In this document: piece after piece, positions 16,912 through 24,566 of the stretch
Layout: each line of letters starts with the position of its first letter
Numbering within the stretch: the stretch's first letter is position 1
Assembly (NCBI RefSeq): GCF_021533215.1
Contig: NZ_JAJNKA010000003.1
Coordinates: 248,001-312,000 of the forward strand
Source of the DNA: Portibacter lacus
GTDB taxonomy: Bacteria > Bacteroidota > Bacteroidia > Chitinophagales > Saprospiraceae
Reading direction: 5' to 3'
Length of the DNA: 64,000 nucleotides
Notes under the pieces: model-generated
Told to the model about the DNA's origin: nothing
Databases searched by the model: none
Seen by the model: the letters and a program-made list of their open reading frames with translations, nothing else
Position numbers and translations under genes: made by a program

Positions 16912-17874
16912 ATGGATCAAATACCAATTTACTTACCTATTCTTGCTTTTCTTGCTTTACTATTCATTGCAAATGGTTTCTTCACTGTGAAGCAACAAAC
17001 CGCTGCAATTGTAGAAAGATTAGGTAAATTCCAAGGCTCAAAAAGCCCAGGATTACACTTTAAAATTCCAATTTTGGATAGAGTTTCAGGTAGAGTCAAT
17101 CTTAAGATACTACAGCTAGATGTTCTTGTCGAAACAAAAACAAAAGATGATGTTTTCTTAAAAATGAAAGTGAGTGTTCAGTATCAAATATTGAAAGATT
17201 CTATTTATGAAGCTTTCTATAAATTAGAAAGTCCTACAGCTCAGATTACTTCATATGTATTTGATACAGTAAGAGCTGAGGTGCCTAAAATGAAATTAGA
17301 TGATGTTTTCTTAAGAAAAGATGATATTGCTATTGCGATTCGAAGAGAACTGGAAGAAGCGATGAATACCTACGGATATGGCATTATCAAAGCATTAGTA
17401 ACGGATATCGACCCAGATCAAGCTGTAAAAAATGCCATGAATAGAATTAATGCGTCGGAAAGAGAAAAGACAGCTGCAGAATATGAAGGAGAAGCGGAAA
17501 GAATCAGAATAGTTGCTAAAGCAAAGGCAGAAGCGGAATCTAAAAGACTTCAAGGTCAAGGTATCGCTGATCAAAGAAGAGAAATTGCGAAAGGCCTGGA
17601 AGATTCAGTAGAAGTTCTTAACCAAGTAGGAATTAACTCTCAAGAGGCATCTGCATTGATAGTAATTACACAGCACTATGATACGCTTCAGTCAATGGGT
17701 GAAAATGTGAACAGTAACCTTATTCTACTGCCTAATGCGCCGACAGCTGCGAGTGATATGTTATCACAAATGGTTACCTCTTTTGTAGCTGCCAATAAGA
17801 TGGGAGAAGAAATGAAAGAAATGGAAGAAAAGAAAGCGGATGCAGAAAAACTGAAGCTTCCAAAAAGACTATAA
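16912..17874 (+). CDS. SPFH/Band 7 (stomatin-like) membrane protein
   Basis: A 320-residue membrane-anchored scaffold of the stomatin/HIR type. An N-terminal membrane helix (IPIYLPILAFLALLFIANGFF) leads into the SPFH domain at about 30-190, with VKQQTAAIVERLGKF, SPGLHFKIP and NRINASEREK. An Ala/Glu/Lys-rich coiled coil at about 185-235 (EYEGEAERIRIVAKAKAEAESKR) drives oligomerisation. Relatives form large ring or cage assemblies at the inner membrane, often around proteases. No NfeD-type or FtsH gene is adjacent. The next gene starts one base after its stop, so the two are cotranscribed. Confidence 0.9.
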   Translation: MDQIPIYLPILAFLALLFIANGFFTVKQQTAAIVERLGKFQGSKSPGLHFKIPILDRVSGRVNLKILQLDVLVETKTKDDVFLKMKVSVQYQILKDSIYEAFYKLESPTAQITSYVFDTVRAEVPKMKLDDVFLRKDDIAIAIRRELEEAMNTYGYGIIKALVTDIDPDQAVKNAMNRINASEREKTAAEYEGEAERIRIVAKAKAEAESKRLQGQGIADQRREIAKGLEDSVEVLNQVGINSQEASALIVITQHYDTLQSMGENVNSNLILLPNAPTAASDMLSQMVTSFVAANKMGEEMKEMEEKKADAEKLKLPKRL

Positions 17875-17875
17875 A

Positions 17876-19279
17876 ATGAAGCACATTATTGGATTTTGCC
17901 TTATTGTTCTAGTTAATACGATGTCTTTTTCCCAAGCGAAAGAAGGCACCTTATTGGCAAATTGGAAAGTAGATTCATTAGTAGGATCTTCTCAATATGA
18001 CAACATCTATAATGAAGTTTGGGGATTATCTGTAAATGGACATGAATATGGAGTTATAGGATCAACAGCGGGCATTCACTTTATAAATGTGGATGATCCC
18101 AAAAATCCTGTAGAAGATTTTTTTGTACAAGGAGCATCTTATGGACCACATATTATCCATCGGGACTTTCATGATTATAAGGGATACCTCTATGCTGTTT
18201 CGGATGAAGACATTGGCACAATAAAAGCATCTCTGCAGATTATTGATATTTCAGAATTACCTGATACTGTGAAGTTGGTTTATCAAGATGATGAACATAT
18301 CAGAAAAGCTCACAATATCTTTATAGATACTTCTCAGGCAAGGTTGTATAGCTTCGCAAATAAGGGCGGAGACGATCAGTATGCACCTCTTAGAGCTTAT
18401 GATATCAGCAATCCATTAGATCCTGTCCAACTGGGAGAATTTAGATTCGGAATAGACGGTGTATCTGTAGGACATTACCACGATGGCTTCATCAGAGATC
18501 ATATTGCGTACTTGAATGCTGGGTTCGATGGATTAGTCATTGTTGATCTTACTGATCCAGAAAATCCTGAAGTATTGTCTCAACTGCAAGGTACTGACTA
18601 TCCTGAATCGGGATACAATCATTCTGGGTGGTTAAGTGATGATGGTCAATATTATTTTATGGGTGATGAAACATGGGGTACTGCGATGAAGGTTTTCGAC
18701 GTATCAGATCCAAGGAATATTGTGTTATCGAATACCTTCGATGCAGGAAATGATTCTGAATTTTCTATTGCTCATAACCAAATTGTTTATTGTAATTATC
18801 TATTTACGTCCTACTATTACGATGGCCTACAAGTATATAATATCAGCGATCCTACAACCCCTGAGCGTGTATTATATTACCCAACTTCCACTCTGTCACC
18901 CAGACAGAATTACGAAGGAGCTTGGGGCATCTACCCTTTTCTACCTTCCGGAAATATACTAGTATCTGATATGCAAAATGGCTTGTTTGTCATTGAAAAT
19001 TTCGATAACTATTGTGCTTCAAGTAGTACTGATAATGAGGCATCCATAAACAATCAACTCCATATCGTTCCTAATCCAAGTACAGGTATTTTTACAATAA
19101 AATCAGATCAGCTGATACATGAAATCCGAATTTATGGGATTTCTGGAAATCTAGTGTTTAAAATAGATGATGTAAATAATTTCCAATCAGAAGTCAGTTT
19201 AGAAAATAATGGTGTCTACTTTGCTGAGATTCTGGGAGATACCACCAGAAGCATTCAGAAGATAATTGTCCAGAATTAA
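17876..19279 (+). CDS. Choice-of-anchor B family protein with T9SS type A sorting domain
   Basis: Exported 467-residue protein with a signal peptide ending at MSFSQ. Residues 25-375 contain LVIVD-type beta-propeller repeats (GIHFINVDDPKNPV, LQIIDISELP, LRAYDISNPLDPV, GLVIVDLTDPENPEV, MKVFDVSDPRNI, LQVYNISDPTTPE). This pattern defines choice-of-anchor B proteins, which carry different surface anchors in different phyla. Here the anchor is a T9SS type A domain: IVPNPSTGIFTIKS to KIIVQN at the end. It is thus a likely substrate of the T9SS encoded further on. The function of the propeller is unknown. It follows the SPFH gene with a one-base gap. Confidence 0.88.
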   Translation: MKHIIGFCLIVLVNTMSFSQAKEGTLLANWKVDSLVGSSQYDNIYNEVWGLSVNGHEYGVIGSTAGIHFINVDDPKNPVEDFFVQGASYGPHIIHRDFHDYKGYLYAVSDEDIGTIKASLQIIDISELPDTVKLVYQDDEHIRKAHNIFIDTSQARLYSFANKGGDDQYAPLRAYDISNPLDPVQLGEFRFGIDGVSVGHYHDGFIRDHIAYLNAGFDGLVIVDLTDPENPEVLSQLQGTDYPESGYNHSGWLSDDGQYYFMGDETWGTAMKVFDVSDPRNIVLSNTFDAGNDSEFSIAHNQIVYCNYLFTSYYYDGLQVYNISDPTTPERVLYYPTSTLSPRQNYEGAWGIYPFLPSGNILVSDMQNGLFVIENFDNYCASSSTDNEASINNQLHIVPNPSTGIFTIKSDQLIHEIRIYGISGNLVFKIDDVNNFQSEVSLENNGVYFAEILGDTTRSIQKIIVQN

Positions 19280-19325
19280 TACCTTTTCAAATCATATTTC
19301 TAATTTCGCGCCGAATATTTTCCAA

Positions 19326-21209
19326 ATGAGCATAGATTTTAAATCTTTTTTAATTTTTACAATTGTTCTGATTCTCGTGAATCAGGTCAATGCTCAGGAT
19401 TCTATTCCCGTTCCCAGAGGAAAGCCACTCTCAAGATTACTAGAAGAGAAACCTAAAGAAGTTGATTCTCTAAAACTGCTCACTTATAACCTAAGAAACA
19501 TCAATAAAAAAGATAGCTTTCGAATAAAAGGGTTAGATAAGTACTTTCAGCAATACGACCCAGCGCGTAACCGTGACTTTGATTACGCCCATCTCGGAAA
19601 TATGGGTTCTGCAGCTATGCCCATGGCTTTCAACTTACAACCCAGGGTAGGATTTCGATTAGGTTATGACCAATATGCACTTTACCAAAAGACAGAAAAG
19701 GATATTACCCTATTTGATCAAGTAAGACCATTCTCCGAACTATTCTTTTCAGGTGGAGAAACACAAGCTGACCTTCGGATGAAAGCGCTATTTAGTCGTA
19801 CTTTTGCAAATGATGTCAATTGGGTAATTGATTATGATCGAATTTCTCAAGAAGGCATTTATGAAAACCAATTGGTAAAGCAAACATCCTTTCTGACTAG
19901 TCTATCTTTCAGAGGGAAGAAAAAATTATCCTTGTTTTTTACTTATATTATTAATGCCTCTTCAGAAGAAATTAATGGAGGAATAACGGATGTAAACGAA
20001 TTATCCATTGCTTCGAATAGTATTAGAACTAACGTTCCAGTCTACAGTTCTGATGCAGAAAGCCGCTTACAAAATCAGAATTTAATATTTAATGCATTTT
20101 ACCAACTGGGGAACGATACCATCGAATCTGAGTTCAAAAACAGTATCCAATACCAAGTTCAGACATACAATGAATTTTTCAGATTCACAGATGCCTCTAC
20201 GAGCACTGATTCGGCTTTTTATAAAAACTACTTGGTTAGCGAAAGAGGGATAAGAAATTATAATGACTTATTTAGAGTTAGAAATGCCCTTTTTCTGAAT
20301 AGCCAATTTAAAGATTACTATTATTTCAAAACGGGTGTAACACATGATTACAATTCAGTCGATCTGAGTTCGAGCACTAAGAAATTCCATGAGGTATATC
20401 TGACTTTTAATGGAGGAATACAGGTAAAGAAAGCATTAAAAATTAATGCCGACTTCTATTACGGATTACTAGATGTGGCTAATGAATTCGGGCTAGACGC
20501 TAATGCGAATCTAAGACTAACCAAGAATCAAGGGTTTAATTTTAAATTTGCAACATCTAGATTCGGAGTCAACTATATCCAAGAAAAAGCGATGTTAAAT
20601 GAATCATTTTTCTATGATATAGATATGAAACCCGTCTTTACGCAAGCCATCGGTGCTGAATATTATAATGAAAAGTATCATATTAAACTAGGAGGAAAAC
20701 TGCAGAACACTTTTAATTTCACCTATTACGACACCTTATCTCTTCCGAGACAGGACCCTGGTTTATATGCAGTTTCCTTGCTTTACGGATCTTATGATAT
20801 CAAGTACAAATCTTTCCTGATGGAAAATTTCGTGTACTTGCAGAATCACAACAAAGAGTTACTCAACTTACCAACGGTGTTCACAAAAAGTAGTATCAGT
20901 TTCTACGGAAAGATATTCAAGGAAAAAATGTTATTAAAAGCTGGCCTTGACTTCCGATATATCGTAAGTGATTATCTTCCGCAGTACAATCCTGTTATTG
21001 GCCAATTCTATCTAAATGAATCTACAGAAAATAAGCCATATCCACTCATTGATGGTCGAGTTTCATTTAAGGTTAGCACTTTTACGATGTTCTTAAAATA
21101 TGAGAATTTGACTTCATTCATTTCAGAGGATTATGAATTCCAAGTCTTGAATTATCCACAATTTGATGCTCGTTTTCGTTTTGGAATATTGTGGAATCTG
21201 TGGAACTGA
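19326..21209 (+). CDS. Putative outer-membrane porin
   Basis: A 627-residue outer-membrane beta-barrel protein of the Bacteroidota putative porin family. The ATG at 19326 gives a clear signal peptide (MSIDFKSFLIFTIVLILVNQVNAQ). A longer frame from a TTG at 19266 would overlap the previous gene and bury the signal, so I rejected it. After a basic linker the protein is made of alternating strands (VGFRLGYDQYALYQKT, FSELFFSGGETQADLRMK) and ends in RFRFGILWNLWN, with aromatic residues suited to BAM-mediated insertion. The solute specificity is unknown. It begins 46 bases after the choice-of-anchor B gene. Confidence 0.8.
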   Translation: MSIDFKSFLIFTIVLILVNQVNAQDSIPVPRGKPLSRLLEEKPKEVDSLKLLTYNLRNINKKDSFRIKGLDKYFQQYDPARNRDFDYAHLGNMGSAAMPMAFNLQPRVGFRLGYDQYALYQKTEKDITLFDQVRPFSELFFSGGETQADLRMKALFSRTFANDVNWVIDYDRISQEGIYENQLVKQTSFLTSLSFRGKKKLSLFFTYIINASSEEINGGITDVNELSIASNSIRTNVPVYSSDAESRLQNQNLIFNAFYQLGNDTIESEFKNSIQYQVQTYNEFFRFTDASTSTDSAFYKNYLVSERGIRNYNDLFRVRNALFLNSQFKDYYYFKTGVTHDYNSVDLSSSTKKFHEVYLTFNGGIQVKKALKINADFYYGLLDVANEFGLDANANLRLTKNQGFNFKFATSRFGVNYIQEKAMLNESFFYDIDMKPVFTQAIGAEYYNEKYHIKLGGKLQNTFNFTYYDTLSLPRQDPGLYAVSLLYGSYDIKYKSFLMENFVYLQNHNKELLNLPTVFTKSSISFYGKIFKEKMLLKAGLDFRYIVSDYLPQYNPVIGQFYLNESTENKPYPLIDGRVSFKVSTFTMFLKYENLTSFISEDYEFQVLNYPQFDARFRFGILWNLWN

Positions 21210-21225
21210 GGTTAAAACATTGACA

Positions 21226-21258
21226 TAAAAAAACCCGCTTACTAAATGCAAGCAGGTT
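21226..21258 (-). terminator. Rho-independent terminator of the LOG gene
   Basis: Read on the minus strand, AACCTGCTT pairs fully with AAGCGGGTT (one G-U wobble) around a nine-base loop and is followed by a run of seven T. It lies 31 bases after the LOG gene stop, and just after the convergent porin gene. Confidence 0.75.
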
Positions 21259-21288
21259 CTATATCTTAATAAAATCTATCGCTAAATA

Positions 21289-22005
21289 TTATAATTCGTA
21301 GTTTGGTTGTAAAGAATGTGCATCTCCTCCCTCGTAGAAGTCATTAATAATATCTACTACTTCTTCTATATCATCTGTGATAGGAATCAATTTCAAATCT
21401 TTCTCTGAGATGTTGTTTTCTTGTTTTAACATCGTGCTAATAATCCAATCTTTAAGACCAGTCCAATATTCACTACCTACAAGAACAATAGGCACCTTAG
21501 TAATTTTATTAGTCTGGACTAATGTGAGTACTTCGAATAACTCATCTAAAGTACCAAAACCACCAGGCATAACGACAAAAGCCTGAGCATACTTCACGAA
21601 CATTACTTTTCTAACAAAGAAATATCTGTGATTCAGGTTTTTATCTGGGTCAATATATGCATTATGCGATGTTTCAAATGGGAGATCAATATTTAACCCA
21701 ACAGACATTCCATCGTTTGTTTTCGCTCCTTTATTAGCAGCCTCCATGATTCCTGGGCCACCACCTGTAATGACACCAAAACCTTCCTCTGTTAATCTCT
21801 TCGCAATATCAACTGCTAATTGGTAATATCGATCATCAGGCTTAGTTCTTGCTGATCCAAAAATAGATATGCATGGTCCAATTTTATTCAAGGTCTCAAA
21901 ACCATCAACAAACTCAGCTAACACTTTGAACATTGTCCAGGAATTCTCTCCCTTCATCTGAGTCCATTGCTTCTTTGCCTTCTTCAGGCCTATTCTTTCA
22001 CTCAT
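21289..22005 (-). CDS. LOG family (YgdH/TIGR00730-type) protein
   Basis: Nucleotide hydrolase of the LOG family, which includes cytokinin-riboside-monophosphate phosphoribohydrolases and bacterial nucleoside-monophosphate N-glycosidases. The 238 residues show the Rossmann-like motifs FGSARTKPDDRYY, GVITGGGPGIMEAANKGA and the defining PGGFGTLDELFEVLT. Bacteroidota copies share the N-terminal extension seen here (NSWTMFKVLAEFVDGFETL). The likely reaction is removal of the base from purine nucleotides; the physiological substrate is not known. Its ATG overlaps the stop of the upstream sigma-54 regulator by four bases, which indicates translational coupling. A terminator follows. Confidence 0.9.
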   Translation of the reverse strand: MSERIGLKKAKKQWTQMKGENSWTMFKVLAEFVDGFETLNKIGPCISIFGSARTKPDDRYYQLAVDIAKRLTEEGFGVITGGGPGIMEAANKGAKTNDGMSVGLNIDLPFETSHNAYIDPDKNLNHRYFFVRKVMFVKYAQAFVVMPGGFGTLDELFEVLTLVQTNKITKVPIVLVGSEYWTGLKDWIISTMLKQENNISEKDLKLIPITDDIEEVVDIINDFYEGGDAHSLQPNYEL

Positions 22006-23276
22006 ACTAAAACACCTTTATAATTTTCAAATTCTCTTTTTACGTGAAGTTGCAGTTTGTGCAAATCATCATATTTATCAAATAAATCAGTTAATGCATC
22101 CTTCTTAGAACTAGAAGGAACAACAAATTGTTCAACGTCCTTCTTAGCAATTGTATCACCACTAAGAATGATTAGCCGTTCTACAACGTTTCGAAGTTCA
22201 CGGATATTTCCCGTCCAATTTAAAGTTTGCAATAATTTCATTGCCGTATTCTCAACTTTCTTAGGATTTATACCGTATTCTTTACAAATCATGTTAATGA
22301 AGTGCTCTATTAACATTGGTATATCGTCTCTTCTTTCGTTTAGTGCAGGAACTTTAACAATGATAACCGCTAATCTGTGATAAAGATCTTCTCTAAAATT
22401 GCCTTTTCTAATTTCTGCCCGTAGATCTTTATTTGTTGCGGCTAGCACTCTAACATTGACCGAAATCTCCTTATCTCCTCCTACCCTAGTAATCTTACTT
22501 TCTTGTAATGCTCTAAGAACTTTTGCCTGAGCTGAAAGTCCCATATCTCCTATTTCATCTAAGAACAAAGTCCCATCATTAGCAAGCTCAAACTTACCTA
22601 CACGGTTTTTTACCGCTGAAGTAAAAGCTCCTTTTTCATGACCAAACAACTCACTTTCGATCAATTCTGAAGGTATCGCTGCACAATTCACTTCCACCAT
22701 CGGCCCTTCATTTCTGCTGCTTTTCAAGTGCATCCATCTGGCCACTAATTCCTTTCCAGTCCCATTAGGACCTGTAATTAGAACTCGTGCATCCGTAGGT
22801 GCAACTCTTTCGATCGTATCTTTGATAAGCTCCATTCCCTCAGACTTACCGATCATTTCTTGCGAATCTTTTTTTCTAACTTTTCGCTGGAGAACCTTCT
22901 TCTCGGTAATGAGGCAACTTTTATCTAAAGCATTTCTGATGGTGATAAGTAACCTATTAAGATCAGGTGGCTTCTGAATAAAATCAAATGCACCTTTTTT
23001 CACAGCTTCTACAGCGGTATCGATGTTTCCGTGCCCAGAAATCATAACTACGGGAAGGTCCGGTCTTAACTTTTGAACACTTTCTATCGCATCCATCCCG
23101 TCAAGTTTCGGCATCTTAATATCCATTATTACAACATCGTACTTATTCTGCTTGATGTGTACCATAGCGTCAAGTCCATCTACAGCCTCATCTACTTTGT
23201 ACTTCTCAAATTCCAGAATGTTCTTAAGCGTCCTTCTAATGCTTGCGTCGTCGTCTACGATTAATATCTTAGGCAT
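22002..23276 (-). CDS. Sigma-54-dependent response regulator without a DNA-binding domain
   Basis: NtrC/NtrX-type response regulator, 424 residues. The receiver domain is at 1-120 with the phospho-acceptor Asp in VVIMDIKMP and the acidic pair in IVDDD. The AAA+ domain at about 135-375 has Walker A GPNGTGKE, a GAFTSA loop where the classical sigma-54 contact is GAFTGA, and the Walker B-region LFLDEIGDM. The R-finger region and a WTGNIRELRNVVERL sensor follow. The protein stops soon after, at FENYKGVLV, exactly where relatives start a Fis-type helix-turn-helix. The ATG at 23276 (MPKILIVDDD) replaces an upstream TTG. It overlaps the LOG gene by four bases. The NtrY-like kinase at 41.4 kb is a possible partner. 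Confidence 0.88.
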   Translation of the reverse strand: MPKILIVDDDASIRRTLKNILEFEKYKVDEAVDGLDAMVHIKQNKYDVVIMDIKMPKLDGMDAIESVQKLRPDLPVVMISGHGNIDTAVEAVKKGAFDFIQKPPDLNRLLITIRNALDKSCLITEKKVLQRKVRKKDSQEMIGKSEGMELIKDTIERVAPTDARVLITGPNGTGKELVARWMHLKSSRNEGPMVEVNCAAIPSELIESELFGHEKGAFTSAVKNRVGKFELANDGTLFLDEIGDMGLSAQAKVLRALQESKITRVGGDKEISVNVRVLAATNKDLRAEIRKGNFREDLYHRLAVIIVKVPALNERRDDIPMLIEHFINMICKEYGINPKKVENTAMKLLQTLNWTGNIRELRNVVERLIILSGDTIAKKDVEQFVVPSSSKKDALTDLFDKYDDLHKLQLHVKREFENYKGVLV

Positions 23277-23390
23277 AATCACCAATATGTTTTAGATTAA
23301 AATATAGGGCAATATATTAAATATTTCTATAATAAGTAAACTATTGAAGAAGTTTGACTTATAAATTACCAAAAAATATAATGTAATTAG

Positions 23391-24566
23391 CTATTGATTT
23401 ATAGCGATGTATGCCATAAGACCTGAACTAATACGTAAAGAGTCCTCATCAATATCAAATGTTGGCGTATGTACCGATGATGTTATTCCTTTAGCAACAT
23501 TTCCTGTTCCTAGTCGATAAAAACATGCTGGGATTTTCTGTGTGTAGAAAGCAAAATCCTCAGATGTCATTCTGATAGGAAGTTCTACTACATTTTCCTC
23601 ACCTAAGTAAGCTTGGGCTGCTTGTCTCGCTGCTTCCGTGGACTTCACTTCATTAATTAAGCAAGGATAGCCTTTCATGATCTCTATTTCACAAACTCCT
23701 CCCATTGATTCTGCGATCTCCCTAGCTAATTTTTCAATGATACCGTTTGCTTTAGCTCTCCATTCTTCATCCATCGTGCGGAATGTCCCTTCTATTTTAA
23801 TTTCATCGGGAATGATATTAGTGGCGCCACCTATAGAATTTATTTTTCCAAATGAAAGGACCGTTGGTATGGTCGGATTTGATCTCCTACTAACTACTTG
23901 CTGAAGGTTAACGATTATACTAGAAGCCATCAAGACCGTATCTATATTTTCATGAGGTATCGCGGCGTGTCCACCTTTACCTCTTATGGTCATGTATATT
24001 TCATCTGCAGAAGCCATATACAAACCTGGTCTGAATCCAACTTTTCCAGCTGCTAAAATGGGATGTACATGTTGACCTAGAATAGTGGCGGGTTTCGGAT
24101 TTTCAAGAACTCCTTCTTTGATTAGAATGGACGCACCGCCAGGAAGTTTTTCCTCAGCAGGTTGAAAAATGATTTTAAAGTTTTTGCCTGTTTCCTTTCC
24201 TAGATCATTTAGGATAAAAACAGTCCCTAACATGCTAGAGGAATGTACGTCATGACCACATGCATGCATGACACCAGCATTCTTTGATTTATAAGGAACA
24301 TCATTTTCCTCTTGAATAGGTAACGCATCTATATCTGCTCGCAATGCAATGGTGGGAAATGATGGGTCATTTACTAAATTAACGACGATGCCATGTCCAC
24401 CCCAATTTCTTTCGTGCTCAATTCCCTTTTTCGTTAATTCAGCGCTGATGAAATCACTCGTTTCCTTTTCTTCAAATGAGAGTTCAGGATGAGCATGAAG
24501 ATGATTTCTAATTCCAATAACTTCAGGAAAATAATTGGTTGCTAAGGCCTTAATTTTATTGATCAT
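23391..24566 (-). CDS. M20 family amidohydrolase (aminoacylase/IAA-hydrolase type)
   Basis: Metal-dependent amidohydrolase of the M20D subfamily, which removes acyl groups from N-acyl amino acids. Motifs: RNHLHAHPELSFEEKET near the start, ALRADIDALPIQE, the metal-binding CGHDVHSS, FQPAEEKLPGG with the catalytic Glu, the dimerisation-domain GKGGHAAIPHENIDTV, and MTSEDFAFY near the end. There is no signal peptide. The start ATG at 24566 (MINKIKALATNYFPEVI) fits the family. A start at 24659 would add 31 residues that overlap the upstream gene in another frame, so I rejected it. It overlaps the upstream glycosyltransferase gene by 11 bases. Confidence 0.92.
   Translation of the reverse strand: MINKIKALATNYFPEVIGIRNHLHAHPELSFEEKETSDFISAELTKKGIEHERNWGGHGIVVNLVNDPSFPTIALRADIDALPIQEENDVPYKSKNAGVMHACGHDVHSSSMLGTVFILNDLGKETGKNFKIIFQPAEEKLPGGASILIKEGVLENPKPATILGQHVHPILAAGKVGFRPGLYMASADEIYMTIRGKGGHAAIPHENIDTVLMASSIIVNLQQVVSRRSNPTIPTVLSFGKINSIGGATNIIPDEIKIEGTFRTMDEEWRAKANGIIEKLAREIAESMGGVCEIEIMKGYPCLINEVKSTEAARQAAQAYLGEENVVELPIRMTSEDFAFYTQKIPACFYRLGTGNVAKGITSSVHTPTFDIDEDSLRISSGLMAYIAINQ

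Noticed and set aside
19266-19325. Longer TTG start for the porin gene
   Set aside because: It would overlap the previous gene and place 20 unrelated residues before a complete signal peptide starting at the ATG at 19326.
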